This document shows, piece by piece, positions 56,101 through 64,000 of a stretch of DNA of 64,000 bases (positions within the stretch are counted from its first letter, which is position 1; each line of letters begins with the position of its first letter). The stretch covers positions 839,952-903,951 of the forward strand of contig NZ_JAFMZM010000002.1 of assembly GCF_024436375.1 (NCBI RefSeq). Direction: 5' to 3'. Position numbers and translations under genes: made by a program. The notes under the pieces are model-generated. The model searched no databases. It worked only from the letters and a program-made list of their open reading frames with translations, and was not told the origin of the DNA. This stretch comes from Nocardioides astragali. Its GTDB lineage: Bacteria; Actinomycetota; Actinomycetes; Propionibacteriales; Nocardioidaceae.

Positions 56101-57296
56101 GGGAGGATTCCTCGGACGTTGTCGAACAGGTCGGACGTGGTGCTGGAGACGGAGGGCGCGACGTCGTCGACCCACTGCTGGCCGACCGGGGTGACGCTGA
56201 CGGCCGCGGCGACGGCCAGGACGCCCGCGACCAGGGCGCCCAGGAGGTGGCGCGGGCGCACGGCGCCGTCGTACAGCCGCGGCAGGGCCGCCGCGTCGAC
56301 GAGGTCGGGGCCGAGCTTGAGCCGGGTCAGGAAGGTGCTGGCGAGCCCCGCCCGGCGCCGGTCCAGGAACTCGTCGAGCGTCGCGTGCATGCCGACACCG
56401 ACGATCAGGGCGGCCTGGCGCGCCGAGGCCAGCAAGAGGGCGGCGTCCTCGGTCGTGGCGGTGGTCTCGAACCGGAGGGGTCGGATGCCCAGTCGCTCGA
56501 AGTGCTCGGTGGCGCTGCGCGGTGCCCCGCGCTCGACCAGCACGACCACGTCGCGGGCCTTGCGCAGGACTGCGGCGCTGGGGAGGTCGTCACTCCCGCC
56601 GGTCACGACGACGACGTCAGGTCGGTGCCCCGCGCTGGCGAGCGCGTCGGCCCCGCGATCGACGCCGATCAGGACCGGGCGCTGCTCACGCAGGAACGGC
56701 TTGATCCCGCGCAGCTCGTCCTCCCAGCCATGCGAACGGACCGCGACGACGACCGGACGCCCGGCGATCTCGGTGGACGTCCTCGGCACGCCGTGGCCGT
56801 GCAGGAGCAGGTCCTGCTCGCGGCGCAGGAACTCGGTGCTGTTGTGGGTGAAGCTCTCGAGCTGGGCGGCCAGGCCGCTGCGGGCCTCGTCCATCTCGGT
56901 GCGTACGACGTCGGGAGTGAGCTCGCGAGCCGTCGCCACCAGGGTCTCCCCGGCGTGGATCGCTCCCCCGTCGATGCGGATGTCCGTGCCGTCCTTGAGC
57001 CGCTCGAAGACCGCGGCACCGGCGTTGTCGACGACCAGGACGCCCGCGTCCACCAACCGTTCCGGCCCCAGGTTGGGGTAGCGGCCGGAGATCAGGGGGC
57101 TGGCGTTGACGACCGCGACGACGCCGGCGTCGATCAAGGCCTGGGCGGTGTCGCGGTCCATGTCGACGTGGTCGAGGACCGCGATGTCACCGACGCGCAG
57201 GCGTCCGAGCACGCTGGCCGTACGCCGGTGGATCCGGGCGGGGCCGTGCACACCGGGCAGGCTGGGGGCTGGGCGGGAGCGGACTGCGAACTTCAT
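56097..57296 (-). CDS. steA: Cytokinetic ring protein SteA-like
   Basis: This 399-residue protein has the N-terminal region HRRTASVLGRLRVGDIAVLDHVDMDR, quoted in part as RLRVGDIAVLDHVD, a thiamin-pyrophosphokinase-like domain (VGVDRGADAL, VVVTGGSDDLPS) and a C-terminal membrane segment (LLGALVAGVLAVAAAV). In corynebacteria SteA acts with SteB in cell separation. Here the neighbour is the MctB-like gene, which is the position of SteB/MctB in relatives. It is followed upstream by recN, 15 bases away. Confidence 0.88.
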   Translation of the reverse strand: MKFAVRSRPAPSLPGVHGPARIHRRTASVLGRLRVGDIAVLDHVDMDRDTAQALIDAGVVAVVNASPLISGRYPNLGPERLVDAGVLVVDNAGAAVFERLKDGTDIRIDGGAIHAGETLVATARELTPDVVRTEMDEARSGLAAQLESFTHNSTEFLRREQDLLLHGHGVPRTSTEIAGRPVVVAVRSHGWEDELRGIKPFLREQRPVLIGVDRGADALASAGHRPDVVVVTGGSDDLPSAAVLRKARDVVVLVERGAPRSATEHFERLGIRPLRFETTATTEDAALLLASARQAALIVGVGMHATLDEFLDRRRAGLASTFLTRLKLGPDLVDAAALPRLYDGAVRPRHLLGALVAGVLAVAAAVSVTPVGQQWVDDVAPSVSSTTSDLFDNVRGILP

Positions 57297-57311
57297 GACC
57301 GCGCCATGGTC

Positions 57312-59084
57312 TCAGCCGCGACCCGACCCTTCGGGGAGGCACGCCCGCTCGGGCGCGGCGGCGTCGAGCAGCTCGCGTGCGTGGGCGCGGGCGCTGTCGG
57401 AGTCCTCGACGCCGGCCAGCATCCGGGACAGCTCCTGCTCGCGACTGGCCTCGTCGAGGGTGACCAGGCCGGCGGTGGTGACCGAGCCGTCGCTCGACTT
57501 GTGCACCACCACGTGGCGGTCGGCGTAGGCCGCCACCTGCGGCAGGTGTGTGACCACCAGCACCTGGGAGGTCCTGGCCAGCGCGGCGAGCCGGCGGCCG
57601 ACCTCGATGGCCGCCTTGCCGCCGACGCCTGCGTCGACCTCGTCGAAGACGAAGGTCGGCACCGAGCCGGTCTCGGCCAGCGACACCTCGAGCGCCAGCA
57701 TCACGCGGGACAGCTCGCCACCGGAGGCGCCCTTGTGCAGCGGCCGGGCCTCGGCCCCGGTGTTGGCGGCGAGCAGGAACTCGACGTCGTCGACCCCGTG
57801 CGAGCCCGCGCGTAGCCAGCGTCCGCCGACGTGCAGGATCGGCCCGGCCGGGGTCTCGGGGGCCGGCGCCTCGTGCTGGGTGACCGCGATGGTCACCGTG
57901 GCGTGCGGCATCGCGAGTGACGTCAGCTCCTCGCTGACGGCCGCGCCGAGGCGAGTCGCCGCCTCCTCGCGTTGGGCGCTGAGCGTGGACGCGAGGTTGC
58001 CGAGCTCGCCTCGGATCCGGTCGCGACGCGCCTGCAGCTCGGCGATCCGGCCGTCGGTGTCCTCGAGGTCGAGCAGCCGCTTGGCGCCGTCCTCCGCCCA
58101 GGCCAGCACCTCGTCGATGGTCTCGCCGTACTTGCGCGTGAGCGCGGTCAGCGCGGCGCGACGCTCCGAGACGGCTGCCAGGCGGGAGGGGTCGGTCTCC
58201 AGGCTCGTGGCGTAGGAGGCCACGTCGCCGGCTACGTCGACCAGCAGGTGTCCGAGCTCGGCGATCCGGTCGGCCAGCTCGCCTGCGGTCGCGTCGTGCT
58301 CGCGCACCCCCTCGAGGGCGTGCCGTGCCGCGCTCGTCGTGCTGAGCGCGTCGGCGGCGCCCTCGTCGCTGGAGAGCGCCTCGCGGGCCTGCTCGGCCGC
58401 GGTGCGGAGGGTGTCGGCGAACCCGAGCCGTGACTCCTCGGCCGCGAGCTCCGCGTCCTCCCCCGGTCTCGGGTCCACGGCCTCCACCTCACCGAGGCCG
58501 AACCTCAGCAGGTCGGCCTCCCGCGCCCGCTCGCGGGCCGACCCGAGGACCTCGGCCAGGGTGCGCTCGGTCGCGGCAAGCTCGGCCCACAGGCCGGCGT
58601 ACGCCTCCGCGGTGGCGGCCAGCTCCGCACCGCCGAACCGGTCGAGGGACGAGCGCTGCTCCCCCGGCCGGAGCAGGCGATGCTGGTCGGACTGGCCGTG
58701 CACCGCCACCAGCGGCTCGGCGATCTCGGCCAGGGTGGTCACGGGAACCGATGCGCCACCGACCCAGGCTCGGGAGCGGCCCTGGGCGGCCACGTTGCGT
58801 GCCAGCACGACCAGGTCGTCCTCCACCTCTCCCCCGGACTGCTCGACGGCAGTGCGGAAGTCCGCCAGCGAACCGGTCGAGACCACTCCCTCGACGCGGG
58901 CCTGCTTGGCGCCCGTGCGGACGGCGCCCGAGTCGGCCCTGCCACCGAGCAGCAGGCCGAGGGCGGTGACGACCATGGTCTTGCCGGCGCCGGTCTCGCC
59001 GGTGATGACCGTCAGCCCGGGGCCGAGCTCGAGCGTCGAGGAGTCGATGACGCCGAGCGAGCTGATCCGCAGCTCCTCAAGCAT
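57312..59084 (-). CDS. recN: DNA repair protein RecN
   Basis: RecN is an SMC-like ATPase for double-strand break repair. The 590-residue protein starts MLEELRISSLGVID with Walker A TGETGAGKTMV near residue 30; VHGQSDQHRLL follows. A coiled-coil middle (residues about 180-370) leads to the signature KGASGGELSRVMLALEV and Walker B TFVFDEVDAGVGGK. ATG 59084 overlaps the nadK stop by eight bases. All ATPase motifs are intact. Confidence 0.97.
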   Translation of the reverse strand: MLEELRISSLGVIDSSTLELGPGLTVITGETGAGKTMVVTALGLLLGGRADSGAVRTGAKQARVEGVVSTGSLADFRTAVEQSGGEVEDDLVVLARNVAAQGRSRAWVGGASVPVTTLAEIAEPLVAVHGQSDQHRLLRPGEQRSSLDRFGGAELAATAEAYAGLWAELAATERTLAEVLGSARERAREADLLRFGLGEVEAVDPRPGEDAELAAEESRLGFADTLRTAAEQAREALSSDEGAADALSTTSAARHALEGVREHDATAGELADRIAELGHLLVDVAGDVASYATSLETDPSRLAAVSERRAALTALTRKYGETIDEVLAWAEDGAKRLLDLEDTDGRIAELQARRDRIRGELGNLASTLSAQREEAATRLGAAVSEELTSLAMPHATVTIAVTQHEAPAPETPAGPILHVGGRWLRAGSHGVDDVEFLLAANTGAEARPLHKGASGGELSRVMLALEVSLAETGSVPTFVFDEVDAGVGGKAAIEVGRRLAALARTSQVLVVTHLPQVAAYADRHVVVHKSSDGSVTTAGLVTLDEASREQELSRMLAGVEDSDSARAHARELLDAAAPERACLPEGSGRG

Positions 59085-60054
59085 CGGCGTCCCCGTTGTC
59101 CCCGTTGTCCCCGTTGTCCCGGCGCCGGCGCTCGGCGGCGCCGCGCCAGCCCTCGACGGGCAGGTCGAACTTCGCGACGAGGCGGTCGGTGAACGGCGCC
59201 TGGTGCAGCCGGACCAGCCGGACCGGGCGGGCACCGCGGCGTACCTCGATGCGCGCTCCCGGCGCGAGGTCGACCGTGCGGCGGCCGTCGCACCACAACA
59301 CCCCCGAGCCCTCCGTGTTGGCCAGCACCTCGACGGCCAGCACCGACGTCGGCGCCACCACCATCGGGCGGGCGAACAGCGCATGCGCGCTGATGGGCAC
59401 CATGAGGAGCGCCTCGACCTCGGGCCACACGACAGGACCACCGGCGCTGAAGTTGTAGGCCGTGGAGCCGGTGGGCGTCGCACACACGACACCGTCGCAC
59501 CCCCAGCGCGACAACGGGCGCCCGTCGACCTCGACGACCACCTCGAGCATCCGCTCACGTGAGGCCTTCTCCACGCTGGCCTCGTTGAGCGCGAACGTGG
59601 AGGCAACGACCTCCTTGCCCTGGAGGACACGTACGTCGAGCGTGAGTCGGTCCTCGGCTGTGTAGGCGCGGTCGACGATGGCCGCGATGGTGGACTCGAC
59701 GTCCTCCTGCTCGGCCTCGGCCAGGAAGCCGACGTGCCCGAGGTTGACGCCCAGCAACGGGGTGCTCGTCTCCCGGGTCAGCTCCGCCGCGCGGAGGATC
59801 GACCCGTCGCCGCCGATGACCAGCACCAGCTCACAACCCTCGCCGGGCAGGTCGTCGGGCTTGGTCGTCTCGACCATTCCCTCGGTGGCCGCGCTCGGGT
59901 CGAGGCCGAGGTCGGCGGCCTCGTCCGCCAGCAGGCGTACGACGATGCCGCGCTCGAGGAGCGACTGGACGCACGCACGTGCCACCTCGCGCACCATGAC
60001 CCTGCCGGTGTGCGCCAGCACCAGCACGCGGCGTACGGGGCTCTGGTCGGTCAC
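59077..60054 (-). CDS. nadK: NAD kinase
   Basis: NadK makes NADP from NAD and ATP or polyphosphate. The 325-residue protein has the GGDG motif at residues 81-84 (VIGGDGSIL), NEASVEKASRERM, TPTGSTAYNFSAGGP and the C-terminal lid. The C-terminus is unusual: three DNG repeats (DNGDNGDNGDADA) encoded by a 9-bp tandem repeat. GTG 60054 overlaps the tlyA stop (GTGA). Confidence 0.97.
   Translation of the reverse strand: MTDQSPVRRVLVLAHTGRVMVREVARACVQSLLERGIVVRLLADEAADLGLDPSAATEGMVETTKPDDLPGEGCELVLVIGGDGSILRAAELTRETSTPLLGVNLGHVGFLAEAEQEDVESTIAAIVDRAYTAEDRLTLDVRVLQGKEVVASTFALNEASVEKASRERMLEVVVEVDGRPLSRWGCDGVVCATPTGSTAYNFSAGGPVVWPEVEALLMVPISAHALFARPMVVAPTSVLAVEVLANTEGSGVLWCDGRRTVDLAPGARIEVRRGARPVRLVRLHQAPFTDRLVAKFDLPVEGWRGAAERRRRDNGDNGDNGDADA
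59091..59117. repeat. Three 9-bp tandem repeats at the nadK 3' end
   Basis: CCCCGTTGT occurs three times without gaps. On the minus strand it codes for Asp-Asn-Gly units in the last residues of NAD kinase, just before the recN start. It is a simple microsatellite whose copy-number change would keep the frame but would alter the nadK tail only, since recN begins at 59084. Confidence 0.92.
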
Positions 60055-60890
60055 GGGTCCACCCTCTCACCCGCCACCCCCAATGGGGCCGCCCTCTCCA
60101 CCTCGTCGCGGATGTCGTCCGCGCTGATCGCCGCCGGACCACGGCGCAGCAGCAGGAAGAACTCCACGTTGCCCGACGGCCCGGGCAGCGGGCTCACCGT
60201 GACCGCCACGGCACCCCATCCGCGCTCCGCCGCCAGGTCGGCGATCGCGGTGACCGCTTCTGCGCGCAGCCCGAGGTCACGCACCACGCCTCCCTTGCCG
60301 ACCCGGTCCTTGCCGACCTCGAACTGCGGCTTGACCATCAGCGCCAGCTCGCCGTCGTCACGGGTCACGGACAGGAGCGGGTCGAGCACGAGCGCCAGGG
60401 AGATGAAGGAGAGGTCACCCACCACCAGGTCCACCGGCTCCCCGACGAGATCGAGGGTCAGGTCGCGGATGTTGGTGCGGTCGTGGACCTGCACGCGGTC
60501 GTCGCTCTGCAGCGACCAGGCCAGCTGGCCGTACCCGACATCCACCGCGACCACCTCACGGGCGCCTGCGCGCAGCAGCACGTCGGTGAATCCCCCGGTG
60601 GAGGCACCCGCGTCGAGGCACCGTCTGCCCTCGACGGTGAGACCGTGGGCTGCGAACGCCTCGAGCGCCCCCGCGAGCTTGTGCCCGCCACGCGACACGT
60701 AGTCCACCGACTCGGGGTCGTCGCGTACGACGATCGCCGCGTCGGTCGTCACGCCCGTCGCCGGCTTCGTGGCCGGAGCACCGGACACCGTGACCCGCCC
60801 CGCGGCGACGAGCTCACTGGCGTGCTCGCGCGAGCGCGCCAGGCCGCGCCGGACGAGTTCCTGGTCGAGTCGAAGCCGTCGTGGGGGCAC
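60051..60890 (-). CDS. tlyA: 16S/23S rRNA (cytidine-2'-O)-methyltransferase TlyA
   Basis: This 279-residue protein has an N-terminal S4 domain (RLDQELVRRGLARSREHASELV in part) and an FtsJ-like methyltransferase domain with the SAM motif CLDAGASTGGFTDVLL near residue 83, and the K-D-K-E type residues around VDVGYGQLAW and DLSFISL. TlyA methylates ribosomal cytidines and affects capreomycin susceptibility in mycobacteria. It starts the nadK-recN group and lies seven bases after the 88-residue gene. Confidence 0.95.
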   Translation of the reverse strand: MPPRRLRLDQELVRRGLARSREHASELVAAGRVTVSGAPATKPATGVTTDAAIVVRDDPESVDYVSRGGHKLAGALEAFAAHGLTVEGRRCLDAGASTGGFTDVLLRAGAREVVAVDVGYGQLAWSLQSDDRVQVHDRTNIRDLTLDLVGEPVDLVVGDLSFISLALVLDPLLSVTRDDGELALMVKPQFEVGKDRVGKGGVVRDLGLRAEAVTAIADLAAERGWGAVAVTVSPLPGPSGNVEFFLLLRRGPAAISADDIRDEVERAAPLGVAGERVDP

Positions 60891-60896
60891 GGTTGG

Positions 60897-61163
60897 TCAG
60901 GCGCCCTGCTCGCCGTCGGTCGCTGGCTCGGGCTGGGCGTCGAGCGCACGGCGCAGCTGTTCGTGGGCACGCTCGAAGACCTGGACGTGGTCGGCCACCG
61001 GGGCGTTCGCGACGGCGGCCACGTCGGCCATGACCCGGTCCACCGCGTCGTCCCCGGTGGACTCGATCTCCGGGGCGGAGAGCGAGGTGGGGACGGGCTC
61101 GTGGGCCTGCTCGTCGACCTGCTCTCCAGCAGCGGGCGCCGTGCGGTCGTTAACCTGGTCCAT
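60897..61163 (-). CDS. Small hypothetical protein of the tlyA region
   Basis: The 88-residue acidic protein (TAPAAGEQVDEQAHEP at the start) has a helical C-terminal half: DDAVDRVMADVAAVANAPVADHVQVF in part, then ERAHEQLRRALDAQ. A small protein with this helix pattern is found between the HAD phosphatase and tlyA in many actinobacteria. No enzyme motif is seen. ATG 61163 is preferred over a start at 61184. Confidence 0.8.
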   Translation of the reverse strand: MDQVNDRTAPAAGEQVDEQAHEPVPTSLSAPEIESTGDDAVDRVMADVAAVANAPVADHVQVFERAHEQLRRALDAQPEPATDGEQGA

Positions 61164-61173
61164 GGCGGCGAGC

Positions 61174-62193
61174 CTACTCGGCACCGAGCGGCCGGACCGG
61201 TCCGGGCGGGGTCGTGTCGGAGACGTCCAGCGCGCTCCCGGCGTGGTCGAGGTGCCGCCAGCACACCGTCACGGCCACCCGCCACCAGTCGGCGTCGCTG
61301 CCCTGTCCCGTGACCGCCAGTCGTCCCTCTTCGACCACTGCACTCCAGCCACCCAGCTCGACACCATCCGCGGTCACGGTGGGGACGGGATGGGGCTCGA
61401 ACAGCCCCGCCAGCGTCGGCGAGATGTAGGTCGGGCGCAGCACCGGGGTGGCCGCAGCGAGCTCGGCCAGCCAGGTCACGCCTGTCAGGACCAGCAGCGA
61501 CGGTACGTCGATGGCGTGCGCCCCCTCGATGTCGGTGTCGAGCCGGTCGCCGACCATGATCGGTCGGTCCCCGCCCACTCGCCGCACGGTCTCCTCCATC
61601 AGCGGCCTCTCCGGCTTCCCCGCCACGGTGGGCCTCACCCCGGCGAAGCCGGCGATGGTCTGCACCAGCACACCGTGCCCGGGTGCGAGGCCGTAGGCCG
61701 TCGGGATCGTCATGTCGGCGTTGCTGGCGACGTAGGGGAGACCGTCGCGCACGAGGGTCGAGACGCGCATGATCTCGCGCCAGCGGACGTCGGGGCCGTA
61801 GCCGCTCACCACGGCGACAGCGCCGTCCGGGTCGTCGACCGGCTCGAGGCCCGCCTCGAGCAGCGCCACCCGCAGACCCTCACCGCCGAGCAGCAGGATC
61901 CTCGCCCCCTGCCCGTGCCGTTCGGCCAGCACGCGTGCGGCCGCCTGCGCCGAGGTGACCACGTCAGTCCCGGCTGCGGCCACGCCGACCCCGACGAGCT
62001 TCTCGGCCACCTGGTCCGGTGTGCGCGACGCGTTGTTGGTGACGAAGGCGACGTGCCTGCCCGTCCCCCGGATCCGCTCGATGCGCGCTGCCACTCCCTC
62101 GATGACGTCGCCGCCGACATAGACCACGCCGTCCAGGTCGAACATGACCAGGTCGTGCGCCTCCACGATCGGAGTCGTCGACTCCTCGAGCAT
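61174..62193 (-). CDS. HAD-IIA family sugar phosphatase (NagD-like)
   Basis: The 339-residue protein has FDLDGVVYVGGDV as HAD motif I, FVTNNASRTP as motif II, AGKPERPLMEETV with the motif III lysine and MVGDRLDTDIEGA as motif IV, all typical of class IIA (NagD/phosphoglycolate phosphatase-like) enzymes. The last 70 residues (GWSAVVEEGRLAVTG) form an extra domain that may bind DNA or substrate. ATG 62193 follows AAAGGGG by seven bases. It begins the tlyA block and is divergent from the DUF1015 gene. Confidence 0.92.
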   Translation of the reverse strand: MLEESTTPIVEAHDLVMFDLDGVVYVGGDVIEGVAARIERIRGTGRHVAFVTNNASRTPDQVAEKLVGVGVAAAGTDVVTSAQAAARVLAERHGQGARILLLGGEGLRVALLEAGLEPVDDPDGAVAVVSGYGPDVRWREIMRVSTLVRDGLPYVASNADMTIPTAYGLAPGHGVLVQTIAGFAGVRPTVAGKPERPLMEETVRRVGGDRPIMVGDRLDTDIEGAHAIDVPSLLVLTGVTWLAELAAATPVLRPTYISPTLAGLFEPHPVPTVTADGVELGGWSAVVEEGRLAVTGQGSDADWWRVAVTVCWRHLDHAGSALDVSDTTPPGPVRPLGAE

Positions 62194-62241
62194 GCTCCAC
62201 CCCTTTCCGGATCCGGACTCTCGTCCCCCTACGATGCTCCG

Positions 62242-63360
62242 ATGGACCTCGCCGACGTCGTGCCGCCGTACGTCGCGAAGCCCCTCGAGCTCCGCCCGTT
62301 CCGGGCCGTGATGCTGGCTCCCGGGCGTGTGGGGGATCCTGCGTCCGCGCGAGCCCTGGCGCGACCCTACCGCGACGTCGCGGCACGGCTGAGGCAGTGG
62401 ATCGCCCAAGGGCGAGCCACCGCGGACACAGCGCCGGCGGTCTACCTGCACGAGTACACGGCGGGCGGGTTGACGGTCCGCGGACTGGTGGGCGCGCTGG
62501 AAATGTCGCAGCGGGCCGAGACCATGGCCGACCGAGCGGTGTGGCCCCATGAGGCCATCCACGTCGAACGGGCCGGAGAGCTTGCGGACCGGATGTTCCA
62601 GATGGACCTCAACCCCGCGCCGATCCTCCTCGTCCACCACGGCGACCCCGAGCTGCGCGCGCTGATCTCCGACGTGAGCCGCACGGAGCCGGACTGGCGC
62701 TACCTCGACCGCACCGGGCAGCGCCAGCGCATCTGGGCGATCCGGGACGAGGACGTGCTCGCCAGGATCGGCGGGCTGCTCGCCGACGCCCGCTTGCTGC
62801 TGGCCGACGGCCATCACCGCTACGCGGCCTATCTCCGGCTCCAGGAGGAGCACTCCGGCACTCCCTGGGACGCCGGCCTGGCGATGCTCGTCGACCAGGA
62901 CGACACTCCGCTGTTCCTCGGGGCCATCCACCGGACTCTTCCGGGGACGACGCTCCACGACTTGGCGGAGGCAGCGCGTGCGGCCGGGGCCGACGTCACG
63001 GTGCATCCTCGGCAGCGAGCGCTCAGCGCCCTGGACAGCACGCACCTCGTGCTGACCGACGGGGCCGAATGGCACACCGTGAGCCCGGGTCGGCTGGACC
63101 GGGAGGCAGCTGTCTCGTGGTTGCACGATCACGTCCTCCCCCGGCTGCCTCGACCCGTGGACCGCATCGAGCACCACCACAACGTCGAGGAGGCCCTCAC
63201 GGCCTCGAGCCCGACGTCACCCGCGGTGCTGTTGCCGAGTCCTGACTTCGAGCAGGTGCGTGCCCTGGTCGAGTCGGGTGGGCTGCTGCCTGAGAAGGCC
63301 ACGTCGTTCCAGCCGAAGCCCAGCCTCGGCGTGCTCATGCGGCCGATGACCGACGCATGA
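62242..63360 (+). CDS. DUF1015 domain-containing protein
   Basis: The 372-residue protein matches DUF1015 from LRPFRAVMLAP onward, with VWPHEAIHVERAGE, LLLADGHHRYAAYL and a C-terminal region with VDRIEHHHNVEEAL. The family is widespread; some members have been linked to kinase-like or SpoIIIAH-like roles but function is unsettled. The last 26 bases overlap the end of the convergent SSB gene. Confidence 0.88.
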   Translation: MDLADVVPPYVAKPLELRPFRAVMLAPGRVGDPASARALARPYRDVAARLRQWIAQGRATADTAPAVYLHEYTAGGLTVRGLVGALEMSQRAETMADRAVWPHEAIHVERAGELADRMFQMDLNPAPILLVHHGDPELRALISDVSRTEPDWRYLDRTGQRQRIWAIRDEDVLARIGGLLADARLLLADGHHRYAAYLRLQEEHSGTPWDAGLAMLVDQDDTPLFLGAIHRTLPGTTLHDLAEAARAAGADVTVHPRQRALSALDSTHLVLTDGAEWHTVSPGRLDREAAVSWLHDHVLPRLPRPVDRIEHHHNVEEALTASSPTSPAVLLPSPDFEQVRALVESGGLLPEKATSFQPKPSLGVLMRPMTDA

Positions 63361-63721
63361 TCCTGGCGGCCGATGCCTCCACCTCCACCCGGGAACGGGT
63401 CGCCCCACCCGCTTGGAAGAAGCGGCACCTCACCGCGCCTGTGAGCTCCACCAGGTCGCCGGCACGCCAGGTGAGGATGCTGCGTCGCAGCCGCGGGCTC
63501 CATGCCGTGCACGGCACGGAGTCCACGCCCTGACTCGTTCCCTTCCCCGGTTTCGCGCTCCCAGGTCGGACACTGCGCGGCACCGAGATCCGGAACGTCA
63601 CCAACACGTCCCCGCTCGGCAGCTCGACCATGGCGGGCTCACCGGTCAGCCGGCCCACCAGTCGTACCTCGTTGGCTACGCTCTCGGCGTCGGCCTGATC
63701 ATTCATCTGTGTCTTGGTCAC
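63335..63721 (-). CDS. ssb: Single-stranded DNA-binding protein, short form
   Basis: This 128-residue OB-fold protein has EVRLVGRLTGEP, VTFRISVPRSVRP and LVELTGAVRCRFFQ, matching the core of SSB. The usual glycine-rich linker and acidic tail ending in Asp-x-Pro-Phe are missing; it stops at ARIMRRSSAA. It is thus a paralogue without the protein-docking tail, as seen for some sporulation or competence SSBs. GTG 63721 follows GGAGG by six bases. It lies about 185 bases from the 5S terminator. Confidence 0.85.
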   Translation of the reverse strand: MTKTQMNDQADAESVANEVRLVGRLTGEPAMVELPSGDVLVTFRISVPRSVRPGSAKPGKGTSQGVDSVPCTAWSPRLRRSILTWRAGDLVELTGAVRCRFFQAGGATRSRVEVEASAARIMRRSSAA

Positions 63722-63877
63722 AGTCCACCTCCTGCGAACCCACCTTCATGGTGAGCACCGACAGTTCGAGGTGGCTGCCGGACGGGCCGTGGACAAGCCG
63801 TCCGAGGCGTCCGCTGTGGACAGTTCGCGGACACCAAGAGTGATGCCCGCGGCGGACGACGGGTCCCGGGAACGCAA

Positions 63878-63907
63878 AAGTGGGGCCACCCGAAGGTGAC
63901 CCCACTT
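63878..63907 (-). terminator. Terminator of the rRNA operon
   Basis: On the minus strand AAGTGGGGTCACC (63907-63895), loop TTCG, and GGTGGCCCCACTT (63890-63878) form a 13-bp stem with one wobble, followed by TT (TTTT counting the stem end). It lies 12 bases after the 5S rRNA 3' end. Confidence 0.88.
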
Positions 63908-63919
63908 CCACAATGTATG

Positions 63920-64000
63920 TCCGGCGGCGTCCTACTCTCCCACAACCTCTCGGTTGCAGTACCATCGGCGCTGAAAGGCTTAACTTCCGGGTTCGGTATG
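63920..64000 (-). rRNA. rrf: 5S ribosomal RNA, 3' part (cut by window edge)
   Basis: The minus strand reads CCGAACCCGGAAGTTAAGC, then CAGCGCCGATGGTACTGC and GGGAGAGTAGGACGCCGCC, the canonical 5S core and 3' arm. About 81 of about 117 bases are in the window; the 5' part lies beyond 64000. It implies a full rRNA operon just to the right, read towards this window. Confidence 0.97.

Overview
This is a 64 kb stretch of a high-GC actinobacterial chromosome. The gene order scpA-scpB-rluB-aroH-tyrA-cmk-plsC-der, the block tlyA-nadK-recN-steA-mctB-pyrG, frequent GTGA/ATGA start-stop overlaps and many GTG starts fit the Propionibacteriales. A Nocardioides-like genome is the best guess, but this is inference and not a measured placement.

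Layout. (A) 1 to about 16.7 kb is accessory in character. It holds stress and redox genes: a GH15 glucoamylase-like enzyme, transaldolase, a DksA/TraR zinc protein, DoxX, an FAD ferredoxin reductase, an SDR, a universal stress protein, a DadA-like oxidase, and a MarR-controlled trio of F420/NADP oxidoreductase, VOC protein and hydrolase-DUF5519 fusion. It also holds ybdD-cstA and an FMN reductase. Four genes here look broken: a folE stub, a DUF488 gene with an in-frame TAG, a frameshifted TraR/DksA gene and a DUF5519 remnant. (B) 16.8 to 26.0 kb is a membrane module: DUF981 with a coupled 51-residue membrane protein, a divergent TetR regulator, a complete Mrp antiporter operon (mrpA fused to mrpB, then C, D, E, F, G), a universal stress protein and another one-segment protein. 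The same CTACGC-N3-GCGTAG operator lies at both ends of the block. (C) 26.0 to 29.2 kb carries a HAD phosphatase/mutase and a GH65 disaccharide phosphorylase, overlapping. (D) A strong terminator and tRNA-Pro(GGG) follow. (E) From 29.6 kb on is mostly conserved core, nearly all on the minus strand: der, plsC, cmk, tyrA, aroH, rluB, scpB, scpA and parA, then an inserted helicase, ABC exporter and AfsR-like regulator, then xerD, ald, a NUDIX hydrolase, pepN, pyrG, mctB, steA, recN, nadK, tlyA, a HAD-IIA phosphatase, a DUF1015 protein and a short SSB. The right edge is the 3' part of a 5S rRNA with its terminator, so an rRNA operon lies just beyond the window.

The core genes serve chromosome segregation (ScpA, ScpB, ParA, XerD), ribosome assembly (Der, RluB, TlyA), nucleotide and cofactor supply (PyrG, Cmk, NadK), aromatic amino acids (AroH, TyrA), DNA repair (RecN) and cell envelope or division (PlsC, SteA, MctB, an M23 peptidase). 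The accessory part reads as a survival and carbon-storage repertoire under decay. I saw no insertion sequence, CRISPR array or prophage.
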